NCBI GenBank assembly: GCA_022266195.1 | Contig: WHVY01000001.1 | Location: forward strand, 20,212,001-20,276,000 | Reading direction: 5' to 3' | Source of the DNA: Tetranychus cinnabarinus | Lineage: Eukaryota; Arthropoda; Arachnida; Trombidiformes; Tetranychidae | Length of the DNA stretch: 64,000 nt | Shown here: one piece after another, positions 10,701 to 22,881 of the stretch | How the letters are laid out: each line of letters opens with the position of its first letter | Numbering within the stretch: the first letter of the stretch is position 1 | The notes under the pieces: generated by a model | Seen by the model: the letters and a program-made list of their open reading frames with translations, nothing else | What the model was told of the DNA's origin: nothing | Databases searched by the model: none | Program-made: the position numbers and the translations under genes

Positions 10701-13700
10701 TTAATTCAGACTCAGAAAATTCAATTTCAACCGCAGACCAATTTGAATAGTTAATGGCTTTCACAGGAGTTAACTTTAGCTCGGAGCTTCGACAATTTTT
10801 TGCAACTCCAAAACAGAAACATTTGGTGCAACCTTCAGGATTCTTTGGATCAAGATTGAAAGTTCCTTGTTTACAAACATCACAATTAGGACGGAGTACA
10901 TTTTCCTTGCAATAACAGGAACCTGATTTAGAATCACAGACATCAGATGTTGTACCATCATAATGACAATTACAACGACGACAATCAGGAAAATCAAAGT
11001 AACCTATTTTACACAGACTACAAATACGTCCATCATATTTGGCTTTACATCTACATTGACCAGTGCGAGAATCACACTTCAAGTTACCATCTAAAACACC
11101 AAGAGGATGACAATTACATTCATCACAGCCCATTTTAGAGTCATAACCATAAGCCAACGGAGCACATCGATCACAATTATTTCCTACAACATTCTTAGGG
11201 CAAACACATTCACCAGTAACTGAGTCACAGTAGTCCACAGTTGTGGGGCAGTTGCATGGTTTACAATCAGGGAATCCATAATAACCTGATCGACAAGCTT
11301 TACACTCTCTTCCAATTATATTTGGTTTACAATCACATTGACCTCCAAGAGGTTTACATGTATATCCGTAAGATCCAGTAGCATTACAACCACAAAATGC
11401 TCCACCACTATTGTGATCAGTGGTTAAGGTGAAAACAGCTTGTTTACAAAATTCTGAAGAATAATCGTCAACATAAAATGCATCTTGAGCACATTGAGCA
11501 AAAAACTCAGTGGATCGATCAACTATTGGGAGCTTCAATTGGGTTGGTGAGAAATTTTTTTCACTGATTAAAAGTAAATTTTCAAAATTAGCAAAACGAT
11601 TTTTTGGTAAATTCATTATTAGCATAAACTCTTTGCCAGCTTCCAAAACTCCCAAAGGCTTTTTGAATTGGATCATGGATCTGCAGCCATTTTTATTAGG
11701 ACAGTGAGAAATTTTCAGAGTGGCCTGTTCTGTTGCTGATGTCATTGATCTAAGGAAAGTTATTTCAATTTCAAATTCTGGATAATCTGGTTGGTAATAG
11801 TGAACAACGAGTATATAATTTTGAGTTACAGGTGCAACTCCAGAAAGCTGGATCATTCCCATTGATTCATCAATAATGTTTGATGAAACACTTGATGTAC
11901 TCTGACCATTAATGGGTATTTTCATGGATTCAGACATTTCGTCAAATGGTAAATCTAAACATTCCAGATTACGCATTATACAAATCAAAGAAGGTTTAAC
12001 ATGATCAATATGCCAGTCATTAATCGGTAAAAATATCAAGCCCAATATACTAAAAGTAGCTTCACCGATTTCATTATCCAGTTTAACATTAACTGTAGAT
12101 GGTCCGTTTGCGAGATGAAACTTAACTGGTGCGCCCTTGTTATCAACAATCACATGACGACAAGGAAAAGTGTTTTGGCATATTGGCACTTGAAAGGGAA
12201 TATTCATTTTTATTTTGTTTAAAGTATTAACTTCGACTGTTAATCTAGCTATTTGGCCTTTTGGCGGTGGATTGGTGACACGATAAACATAGGATAAAAT
12301 GAGAACATATTTCGACTCTTTATCAACATCCAAATCAAAGACGTGTTCACGCTCTTGATCAGACAATGAGACAGCATTGATCAAGAATGAATCGCGTGCA
12401 TCTGCCGGAATATCAACATTGGCATTTGCAAAGCCTTTTGGATAACTAATCGATGAAGGTGGAAATTTGGTAAAACCATAATGTCGACAGAGTTGATAGC
12501 TTGGAGTCGATACGGTGCAAGCTCCAGTCACATTTTCTCGAAGAATCGTAGCTTCAAAGTAAGCTTGAGGAAGGAAAACAATGTAATCGACTAATAAAGG
12601 TTCATCAGCTGTTAAAGAAGCACTCCAAGGGCGTCTTGTGACAAAAAGGTGAAATGGAGTTGCTTTATCCATTGGAACCAGATATTTCTTTGGTTTTAAT
12701 GTTGGTGCGAAAGTGACTTTCAAATATTGAGGAGGCTCATTTTCATTTGTTAAGGTCAGGTTACCAACAATGGGTTCAGTTCCTGGATTATGGTAGTGAA
12801 AGATAACTCGATAAAATGACGATCTGATTATGAAAAAATCAATGGTGACTTTCTTTTGAATCTCGGAAAATTTAGCATAACCTTTCCATGAGAATCCAGG
12901 GAAAACAGTCTCATTGTAGTCGTAACGTATACTGTGATATTCACCTCGACCATCTTCTAATTCATATAGGTATTGATAAGTCGTGTAAAAATAATGAGCT
13001 ATCTGTGGGCGATCACATCGACGACCTTCAATCCTGAATTTACATTGACATGCACCAGTTATTTTGTCACAAACACTACGCCATGAGCCACCAACATCAC
13101 AATCACATGGGACACAGCCAAGATAATTACCACTTGATAGAGCATAAGTACCATAAGAACAACGATCGCAGGTTAACCCAGTAACAGATTCTTTACATAT
13201 ACATTGACCCGAGTTGCCATCACAATAATCCAGACCATTGATGGAACCAGCTCGATTACACCGACAAGGGTCACAGCCCAAAGGATTTATAGCGCGTAAA
13301 TTTTTAAAATGAGGAGCACAAGTGTCACAATTACGTCCAACTACTCTTTCTTTACAGTTGCAAAATTTTTGAGATGGGATTTCAGAGCATCTAGAAAAAT
13401 TAGAAACAATACCAGCTGGATTACAACTACAGCTTTCACAGGTTGGATAATTGTAATAGTTTTTCTTGCACTTGTTACACTTGGTTCCTTCAAAATTATC
13501 TTTACACCAACAAGCACCATTTAGACAAGAAGTACCTGAAGATCCTGCTGGATCACAACCGCAAGCTTCACATTTGGGGAAGTCGAAGTAACCAGGAGCA
13601 CATTGATTACATTTTAAACCACCATAACGAGGGTGACATGAACACTTGCCATCTTTACTGCAATTTTCATTGATTGATCCTTCCGAGTAACAAGTACAAG

Positions 13701-16700
13701 GTTTACAATCGGGGAAACCGTAATAGCCAGGAATACACTGATCACATCTTGACCCACCGAAACCAGGTTTACATTTACAAGTTCCGTTAGTTAAATTACA
13801 AACGTCTTCAAAAGTTCCTAGTGGGTTACAGTCACAGGCCTGACATTCAGGAAAACCAAAAAATCCAACAGAACAAGAACTACATAAATTACCTGAAAAC
13901 TGTTTTTTGCAAGTACATTTACCATCGGTTGAATCACAATCGGGTGAAACAGAGCCAGATAAATCACAGTTACAGGGTTGACATTTAGGAAATCCCCAGT
14001 AACTAGCAGCACAAGATGAACAATCAGCACCAGAATAAGACTTTTTACAAATACATTGACCTCTACTTGGAGCGCAAATATCATCCAAAGTGCCATTACG
14101 ATAACATGGACATCTAGGACAATCTGGTTCCTTATAATAACCATAAGCACATTTATCACAGGCTGGTGCGTTGGTAAAGTTGTTTTTACACTGACAGAGT
14201 CCTGTTTCTGCATCACAGCCGCCAGTTTGACTAGACTTGAAACAACTGCATTTAACACAGATATTTGTCGCATTGAGAGGTAGTCCTTTGCGTCGATAAA
14301 AGCCAAATTTACATTCATGACAATTTATTCCTTTGGTATTATGATCACATTTAATACACCGTCCACCACCCTCGTAATTACCGTGTATATCCATAGATTG
14401 ATGATTCTTCTCGACTTCATCATCAAATATACACTCTTCCGAGTGACCATTACAGTTACATTTTTCACATTCAAATGGGTCATTAGGCGTCGCTGGTCTC
14501 CAACGTTTCTGCATAAAAGGTGGTTTACATTTTTCACATTGGACACCAGTAGTGTTATGTCGACAGGCACAATGCGATTTATATGGATTGTTCGGATCGA
14601 TGAAATCACAAGCTTCAGCATGACCATTACATACACACCGAGCACCTACTTTGATCTCTCGAATGCTATAAAAGTACTAGTTTCCATGAATCAAGATCAA
14701 AAATAAATCATAATTACATTCAAAGATAAATGACTTCAGAATCCTGAAACATTGTTAAATCAAGAATAAATAAAAATAAACTTACACGAGAAAGAAATGT
14801 TTTCTCAAAATTCAATAGATTATTGATACCAAAAGTTAGAGGCCTAATGAATCGAAGACGAATATTAGTAGCTCTGGTAAATTCCTGAAGAGCCTCTGAA
14901 CTGGTAAAGTTATCTCCACCGGGTCGATTTTTCAAAAGCAATATTATAATCTAAAGCAGAATTAAAAAGATGAAAGCAATTGAAATCAATAGCTGCAAAT
15001 CATTATTATAAGGATTGACGATAACTAGCAAGGTCTTTGTCGTAAACTCACCTCGCCGTCTTCTAGAGGAATTAATTTTGAATATTTCGTTTCGCAAATA
15101 ACTTGATCGTCTCGGGTTAACGGTTGAATACTTTCTTCGCCAAATTGTCGGCTACATTCCTCTTTAGAGTCAGCAAAATACATCCAAGGCTTAAACGACA
15201 AACCTCCATCAACCGACCTTTCAATAACCCAAACTCCTGGTCTAGGTGAATTAGCCATAGTAACATAAACATATGCCACATGATATTCCTTAAATTAAAC
15301 CAAAATCCCAAATATAATTAATGTACAACAGATAAATAAGTAATTTGTTATTTTAGTGGTAATGTTAAATTGCTGCAACATTGATAGAAATAAAATAATA
15401 TCAACAGTTGTAGGCAAAAATTGATTAACCCATCAGTTATTTAAAGAAACCAAGAGTTTTGGTTAAATAATGTGCAAACAGAAGCAAGAACATAATTTGA
15501 AACAGTGAAATTCATTGACAAATATTAAATGGATTTGCATAATTTACTAAAATTAGCAATATTAATGACTCAAATCCGAATAGATCTTATTATTCGAATT
15601 CTGGTAATTTTTGAAGAAACCAGTTATCATTCCTTAGTAATAGCTCAGCAAAGTCTTTTGCTAATAAAATTAATAGATGAGTTTGGCAATTAGCCTGAAA
15701 AACCACAACCATGTATCTCAATTTGATTTGTCTGCGTCTCAAAGTCAAGTTGAGATTCAAGTTCAAACTTTAAGTTACAATTAACTCAAACATAACGTAA
15801 CTGTCAATTAATCAGCAATTCAATCACACCGTCCACATAGACACTCATCACTTATGGTAAGTGGAATTCAAAAATTAGGTAAACTAAATTGAGGTTAGGT
15901 TAAACAAAATGAAGATACTTGTTACTAAAAAGACACAATTTGTCACAAATGGGCAAAAACTGGCGAAAATTGATTTCTTTCAAATTGAGACTCTGTTTGT
16001 GCGAACATAAAAACTGAGTTTATTTAAAGATTTCTCTGCAGGTTTCGAGAAAATCGGGTTTGAAGTTGAAACTTGCAAAGCTTTTTGTACAATTATGAAA
16101 GCAGATTTTTTCACGAAACTCATTTTTCCTTTTAATGGCAAACCAGAAAAGGCACTTTATTGCATGAAATAAAGTTTTATGTTTCTGTAAAACAGATAAG
16201 TTCGATTTTCGTTTGAATCGAAAGATTTCTGTCACTGTAAGAGTTGACGAGCTGAAACTTATCACTTGTCCAAAAAAATGTTTGTACACATCATGGATAG
16301 AATCCTTTTACAATTTATCAACAATTCTCCTGATTTTGGCAATTGCCTTTAAAACTTTGAAACTCAATATTGCGAGAATGGTACTGTCATCATTTTCTCC
16401 CTAATTTAATTCTTCACTAATAAATAATCAAATGCAATTTAATAATTTAATTTACTCACTTTCCATTAGTGCTTTTGGGTTATGATATTTGGGTTATAAA
16501 TGCTCGAGCAACAACTTATCCAACAAACTAAACACATAAAAACTCATATCTTGCTAAATAAACCATTTTCTGGTTAAACTTACAAACCCAATTCAAAGAA
16601 TACAGTCAAAAGCTGGAACATTTGAGTTCAGAGTTGAGACTTGGTGCGGTTTGTAGAGGCATAAAAGCTGTATCGATTGGTACTATCAAATAATTCATCC

Positions 16701-19070
16701 GATGGACAGTTTTCTAGAAAATCGAGGTCAAAGTTGAAACTTCGATCGCTTTTTGTCCCGCTATGGAACCAGATTTCTTCACACAACTTGATTCGGTGAT
16801 GTAAGTTTGAATGACGAACCAGAAAATGGTCTTTTTTTGAGAAATAACTCTTTCTTTTTCTTTAAAACAGATCAAGTTCGATTTTAATTTAAACCTGTCG
16901 CATTCAATAACCATAAGAGTTAGTGAGCCGAAACTTAATATTTATACGTAAAAGTTGTTTGCCCACATCATGAATTAAATCCTTTTTCCAATTTATCAAC
17001 AGTTCTCGTGATTTTGGCCATTGGACTCAATACTTTGAACCTAAATATATCGGGAATGGTTGTACCTACGATCATCATTTTTTCAAGAAACAGTAGATTG
17101 CATTATGAGCTATAATTTAAATCCTACAAAGAAACTTATAGCATTGTATTAATAGTGTTGTCCGGTGTAACACTTGATTTGATAAGCTAAATGGTTACTC
17201 AAACACAAACCTTAATTGTTAGAAGGATATTCATTTTTGCATGTATTTATTCATATTTTATTATAGCCCATAATAAGATCTAATCTTTGGTCGCAGAAAG
17301 ATGATCGTAGGTGCAACCATTCTCGATATATTTAGGTTCAAAGTTTTAAGTCTAATGGCCAAAATCGAGAGAACTGTAGATAAATTGGACAAAAAATTCA
17401 ATTCATGATGTGGACAAACAACTTTTACGCATAAATATTAAGTTTCAGCTTCGTAACTATTACGGTCATGAAATGCGACAGGTTTAAATTAAAATCGAAC
17501 TTGATCTGTTTTAAAGAAAAAGAAAGAGTTATTTCTCGAAATAATAACATTTTCTGGTTGGTCATCAAAAGATACATGAGAGAATCAAGTTGTGTGAAAA
17601 AAATCTGCTTCCATAAATGAGCAAAACGCGATCGAAGTTCCAAATTTGACCTCGATTATCTAGAAAACTGTCCATCGGATGAATTATTTGATAGTACCAA
17701 TCGATACAGTTTTTATGCCTCTACAAACCGCACCAAGTCTCAACTCTGAACTCAAATGTTCCAGCTTTTGACAGTATTCTTTGAATTAGGTTTGTAAGTT
17801 TAACCAGAAAATTGGTTTATTTAGCAAGATATGAGTTTATATGTGTTTAGTTTGTGGATAAGCTGCTTCATTGTTAATTTATAACCCAAAAATGATAAAC
17901 CAAATGCTCTAATGGAATGTTATTGAATTTTATTGAATTATTAATCAGTAAAGAATCAAATTGGTTAAAGAATGATTCTTGTAGATGATGCCAGTCTCGA
18001 AATATCGAGGCTCAAAGTTTTAAGGCTAATGGCCGAAATCTGGAGAACTATTGATAGATTGATAAAAGTATTCAATCTATTATTTAAGGCAACATTTTTA
18101 TGAACAAATGACAAGTTTCAGCTCGTTAACTATTACGGCCATAGAAAACGATCGGTTTGACTGAAAATCGAACTTATTTGTTTTACAAAAGTCAGAAAAT
18201 TTTATTTCTCAAAATAAGAGCATTTTCTAGTTGGCCATTGAAATTTACATCAGCAAAATGAGTTTAGTTTAAAAATCTTCTTCCATAATTGTACAGTAAG
18301 CGATCGAAGTTTCAACTTTAAACTCGATTTTCTCAAAAACTATTGATCACAGAAACTTTGAAATCGCACAAGTGGACTCAGTTTTTATGTCTCTATAAAC
18401 TGACAGAGTCTGAATTTGCAATAAATTAATTTTTACCCGTTTACACTCATTTGGCTAAATTCTTGTCAATTTGTGCATAAATGTGACGTTTGTGTTGATT
18501 GTTGTTTTTTATTTACAACCTGAATATCACATCTATCGGTAATCATTAAAGCATTTAGATTTATATCAACCGGTCAAATTAGTTTAAGTTTACAGCAACA
18601 GTTACATGATTTAACTATGGATAATGATCACAACAATTGAACAATTTAAAGTGAGATTTACTTACTTGTCCTAAATCAATAGTCAAGTTGACTTGAGCGG
18701 CTTCAGGACCTCGGGATAATGGAGGTGATTGCCACCATTTAGATGTGCCATCAGTAACATAATTTGCTGAATGAGTTTTCTTGGGGTCATTTGGATCACA
18801 AACATCACAAGCTTGCCCACGGAATACAGTGTAATTAATAGACATTTCTAAGTCCGGCCACGTAGAACCAACGATTTTGCAAAATGGCTCTTTACCAACT
18901 CCTTCACCACACGTACCTGTCGCATGGACTTTACGTCCTTCAGCAATATTATAATAAGGTGGGTTAAGCACCTCTTGGTCACTTAATTGTGTTGAAAATA
19001 GAGATGTAAATAAAAAAAATAAAATAAATCTTTGAAAATCAACCATTTTGATTGAAATTGTTGGAGACAT
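4721..19070 (-). CDS. LanA: Laminin subunit alpha (LanA / alpha-3,5 type)
   Basis: Basement-membrane heterotrimer subunit, secreted. Five exons on the minus strand: 19070-18666, 15288-15052, 14950-14786, 14676-9501, 9324-4721. Junction phases are 0, 0, 0 and 1, all with GT-AG, giving about 3528 residues, close to fly LanA. Exon 1 encodes a hydrophobic signal peptide and the start of the LN domain (ATG 19070; a second ATG at 19046 is equally plausible). Exons 2-3 and the start of exon 4 finish LN (PLSRG, NSPRPG, TRATN, YFYSIREI). Exon 4 carries long arrays of Cys-rich LE modules, the alpha-5/LanA-type central globular region (~12-13 kb) and an L4 domain (~10.2-10.8 kb). Exon 5 begins with LE modules, then a ~600-residue coiled coil, then LG modules with a Thr/Pro linker near 5930-6060. 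I count four LG modules rather than five (see findings). Identification is firm. Confidence 0.95.
15289..18665 (-). other. Laminin alpha intron 1 (3.4 kb), mostly a large palindrome
   Basis: The only long intron of the laminin gene, between LN-encoding exons 1 and 2. Donor GTAAGT (minus, 18665-18660), acceptor AAG at 15291-15289. No conserved coding sequence is seen in it. Most of its length is the inverted repeat described separately. Confidence 0.85.
15925..18490. repeat. ~2.5 kb inverted repeat (palindrome) built from four copies of a ~430-bp unit
   Basis: The left arm (~15925-17120) is the diverged reverse complement of the right arm (~17255-18490), with a spacer of about 130 bases. Each arm contains two direct copies of one related unit: ~15990-16400 and ~16640-17080 forward, ~17290-17740 and ~17990-18420 reversed. 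Recognisable shared words include TTTATGCCTCTACAAAC, ATCCGATGGACAGTTTTCTA and AATCGAACTT with its complement. No transposase-like frame is visible. It may be a foldback-type non-autonomous element or nested insertions of one repeat family. Boundaries are by eye. Confidence 0.8.
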
Positions 19071-19844
19071 TGCAAGTGCAAATAAACTAACTAGAAAAGT
19101 TGCAACATTTTGAAACAGCTTTCAAAATGAAACTTTCAGTTTCGTTACATGCATATTTAGTCAATTCACCCTTTCTCATCTTCGCATCATCGTGATTTCG
19201 AGGGAGGAGAGGAAAACCAATGATGATTCAAGAATGAGCAGCAACATTGAAGATTTCATTAATAGGTGTTCGATTCAGAATTAGCTTTTGTAAGTTAAGC
19301 ATGTTTAAGCAGTTCTTAGCTTATTTATTCTTGATTTATTGGTGAGGAATTTAACTGATCCAGATTATCAATATTTAATTCCTTCTTTATAACTTATTTT
19401 GATAAAACATATTCAGATTTTGAGACATTTAGCTTAAGAATGTGCATCTCAATTGTTGATACTTTGTTGCTTGCTATCAAATGATATTCTTGACCAAAAT
19501 TTTAGTGTTTGCTGTTGAGTAAATGATTCTTTACAAGTATGCTCATAATTTTTAAATGCTTCAAGCTGATTGATTGGTTAAATTGGATAATTTATTAATT
19601 TAATTTCAAAACATGTAAAGAGAGTGATTAAATTTACCGCAAAAAATATTTTAACCGGTTAGCATAGAAACAGTCCGTTTGTTGGTAACTACACATCTGT
19701 AAACAAAAAACTTAGTTTTTACCAGATTGTCTGAATGATCTGTTCCAATTTTATATTGTCACTTAATTTAGTCTAGTTAATTATTTTTAAACCATTACTA
19801 ACTAATTAGCTGCTTTGACTGTTTGACCAATTTAGCATAAAGTC
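19071..19844. promoter_or_regulatory. Divergent intergenic/promoter region between laminin alpha and DHX15
   Basis: 774 bases separate the laminin start (minus) from the DHX15 start (plus), so both promoters must lie here or extend into 5' UTRs. I see no clear TATA box; the sequence is AT-rich. Whether the promoter is shared is inference from position only. Confidence 0.5.
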
Positions 19845-22800
19845 ATGTCAAAACGTCATAGGGTAGATTTAGGAGATAGACCCAAGACTAGGTAAGATAA
19901 AATGCTATTTTTTCAATTTGATGCAAGTATTTGATTCTAATGATAATCATCAATTTCATATCATTATTTATGTTTCTTATAATTTTTTTACTTTATTTAC
20001 TTAAGGAGATTTGAGGCCGATGATGACCCATCCGCGTACAAAAGTGATTCTAATCCAAGTACTTCTTGGGCCAGCGGAGATGCACCTGGACAAGGTTTAT
20101 CTTCACCGATAGCATCAACGTCAACAAATGTGGCATCTTCGACCAAAACTGCTGGAATCAACCCTTTAACTAAATTACCATATTCTCAAAAATATTTTGA
20201 ATTGTTCCGTAAAAGGATTCAACTTCCTGTATGGGAATATCGAGAGAAGTTTTTCGACCTTCTCGATAAAAATCAAATATTAGTTTTAGTGGGAGAAACT
20301 GGTTCTGGAAAAACTACTCAGATACCTCAATGGTGTGTTGAACATCTTCGCGAGAAAAATAAAAAAGCAGGTTCGTTTTTTGAAATATTTTATTGTTATA
20401 GCGGGATTGGATGTCATGAGAAATTCACTTCATGCATTATCACAACATTTAGAGTAGAGGATAGCTGTCAATAGTTCACTTCTAATCTCTTGCATAACTC
20501 TATCTATTCAATCAAATATTACCTGTTTCAGTTATCATTATAAATATCATTATTCTCTCTTTCTGTTGAGTTGATTAACAAAAATTTTATGCATTCTACT
20601 CTCATGGAATTAATATTTGTGCCTATTTTTTACTTTTAAGGAGTCGCATGTACACAACCAAGAAGAGTAGCAGCAATGAGCGTTGCTACGAGAGTTTCTG
20701 AAGAAATGGATGTCGTCTTGGGATCAGAAGTTGGTTACAGCGTTCGATTTGAAGATTGCACTAGCAAAAGTACTGTTCTTAAATACATGACAGATGGTAT
20801 GCTTTTGAGAGAAGCTATGTCAGATCCTTTATTAGAAAATTACAGTATAATTCTTCTTGATGAGGCTCATGAAAGAACATTAGCAACTGATATTTTAATG
20901 GGTGTTCTCAAACAAGTCATCACCAAACGAGATGATTTGAAAATTGCTGTTATGAGTGCCACCTTAGATGCCAGCAAATTCCAAAATTATTTTGATAATG
21001 CTCCTCTGCTCAATGTACCTGGAAGGACTCATCCTGTGGAAATATTTTATACACCCGAACCAGAAAGAGACTATTTAGAGGCTGCTATAAGAACAACTAT
21101 TCAAATTCATGTATCAGAAGAAACAGAAGGCGATATTCTGGTTTTCCTTACAGGACAAGAGGTAATTTTCCCTCTTTTTGGTTTCTTCAATTTTTCTTTA
21201 ACTTGCCTGTATTTTTACCATGATTTTCCTGATTCATGATTTACCAATTATTTAGGAAATCGAAGAAGCGTGTAAAAGAATCAAACGCGAAGTCGAAAAT
21301 CTTGGACCAGATGTTGGTGAAATAAAATGCATTCCTTTATATTCAAATCTTCCTCCAGCAATGCAACAGCGTATTTTCGAACCAGCTCCTCCTAATAAAC
21401 CTAATGGATTAATTGGCCGTAAGGTTGTAGTGTCGACAAATGTTGCTGAAACTTCTCTTACCATTGACGGAGTTGTATTCGTTATTGATCCTGGATTTGC
21501 CAAACAAAAAGTATACAATCCAAGAATTCGTGTTGAGTCACTATTGGTGTCACCAATTTCAAAAGCTTCTGCTCAACAACGAGCTGGTCGAGCAGGTCGA
21601 ACAAAACCGGGAAAATGTTTCCGCTTATATACGGAAAAGGCTTATAAAACAGAAATGCAGGAAAACACGTATCCAGAAATTTTACGTTCAAATTTGGGCT
21701 CTGTGGTATTACAATTAAAAAAACTTGGAATTCATGATCTTGTACATTTTGATTTTATGGATCCACCAGCTCCAGAAACTTTGATGCGTGCATTGGAGCT
21801 TCTCAACTATGTTGGTGCTTTAGATGATGAAGGAGAATTGACTGAATTAGGTTCAATAATGGCTGAATTTCCACTAGATCCCCAACTAGCAAAAATGTTG
21901 ATTGCTTCTTGTGATTTTAATTGTTCCAATGAGGCTTTATCGATAACTGCCATGCTTTCAGGTTTGTTTAATTTGTTATAATTTTCATGATATTTATTCA
22001 TTTGTTAACAAAAATTTTAAATCAACCGATTCAAATTTTTACAGTGGCTCAATGTTTTGTGCGACCAAACGATCTTAAAAAGGCTGCTGACGAGGCAAAA
22101 ATGCGTTTCGCTCATATCGATGGTGATCATTTAACACTTCTTAATGTTTATCATGCCTTCAAACAACGTAAGTTTGACTTTTCTCTTCAATCAGAACCAT
22201 TAATTTATCTTGACTGAATCTATTCACAGACCATGATGATCCTCAATGGTGTTACGAAAACTTTATAAACTACCGATCATTAAAAAGCGCAGATAATGTC
22301 CGCCAACAACTTTCTAGAATCATGGATAGATTTGATTTGAAACGAGTTTCAACTGAATTTACTCATAGAGAATATTACGTGAACATAAGGAAAGCAATTG
22401 TTGCAGGATTCTTCATGCAGGTATAATTATTTACGTCTTTAATTTTTTAAAAAACTATTCTAATTATTTTTGTCACTTTATTTCCAGGCTGCTCATTTAG
22501 AAAGAACAGGTCACTATTTGACTGTTAAAGATAACCAAGTTGTTCAACTTCATCCATCAACTTGTCTTGATCACAAGCCAGAATGGGTTATTTACAACGA
22601 ATTTGTATTAACTACCAAAAATTATATCAGAACTGTAACTGATATCAAACCAGAATGGCAAGTAGAATTATTTTATTGAAATCTTTTTACCAAACAGTTG
22701 AAAACTTGAAAACGACAAAAATTTCAATGTTATTAATTTAACTTTTATTTTTCAATTTAACAGGCTTATAAGAATAGCACCAAATTATTATGATTTAGAT

Positions 22801-22881
22801 AATTTTCCACCCGGAGATGCTAAACGTCAACTAGAATATATAAAGGCTAAAATGGAGGCAAAGCAATTTCAAGGCTTTTGA
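19845..22881 (+). CDS. Dhx15: DEAH-box RNA helicase DHX15 / Prp43
   Basis: ATP-dependent helicase that disassembles spliceosomes and works in ribosome biogenesis; nuclear. Eight exons: 19845-19891, 20006-20370, 20641-21161, 21256-21961, 22045-22167, 22230-22420, 22488-22657, 22764-22881. The phases close, giving 746 residues (human about 795). The start is the first ATG, giving a basic MSKRHR N-terminus. Motifs: GETGSGKTT (~112), TQPRRVAAMS, DEAH (~211), SATLDA, FLTGQEEI (across an intron), STNVAETSLTIDG, QRAGRAGR. The ratchet/OB region ends in HLERTGHYLTV, HPSTCLDHKPEW and YNEFVLTTKNYIR, all nearly identical to DHX15. Intron 7 must use a GC donor (GCAAGT at 22658) to give ...PEW-LIRIAP.... 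Identification is firm. Confidence 0.96.

Noticed and set aside
16020..16289. Short open frames within the laminin intron palindrome (also near 16714 and 17425)
   Set aside because: Related to each other only because they lie in repeat copies. No conserved motif, and arms differ by frame-breaking changes.
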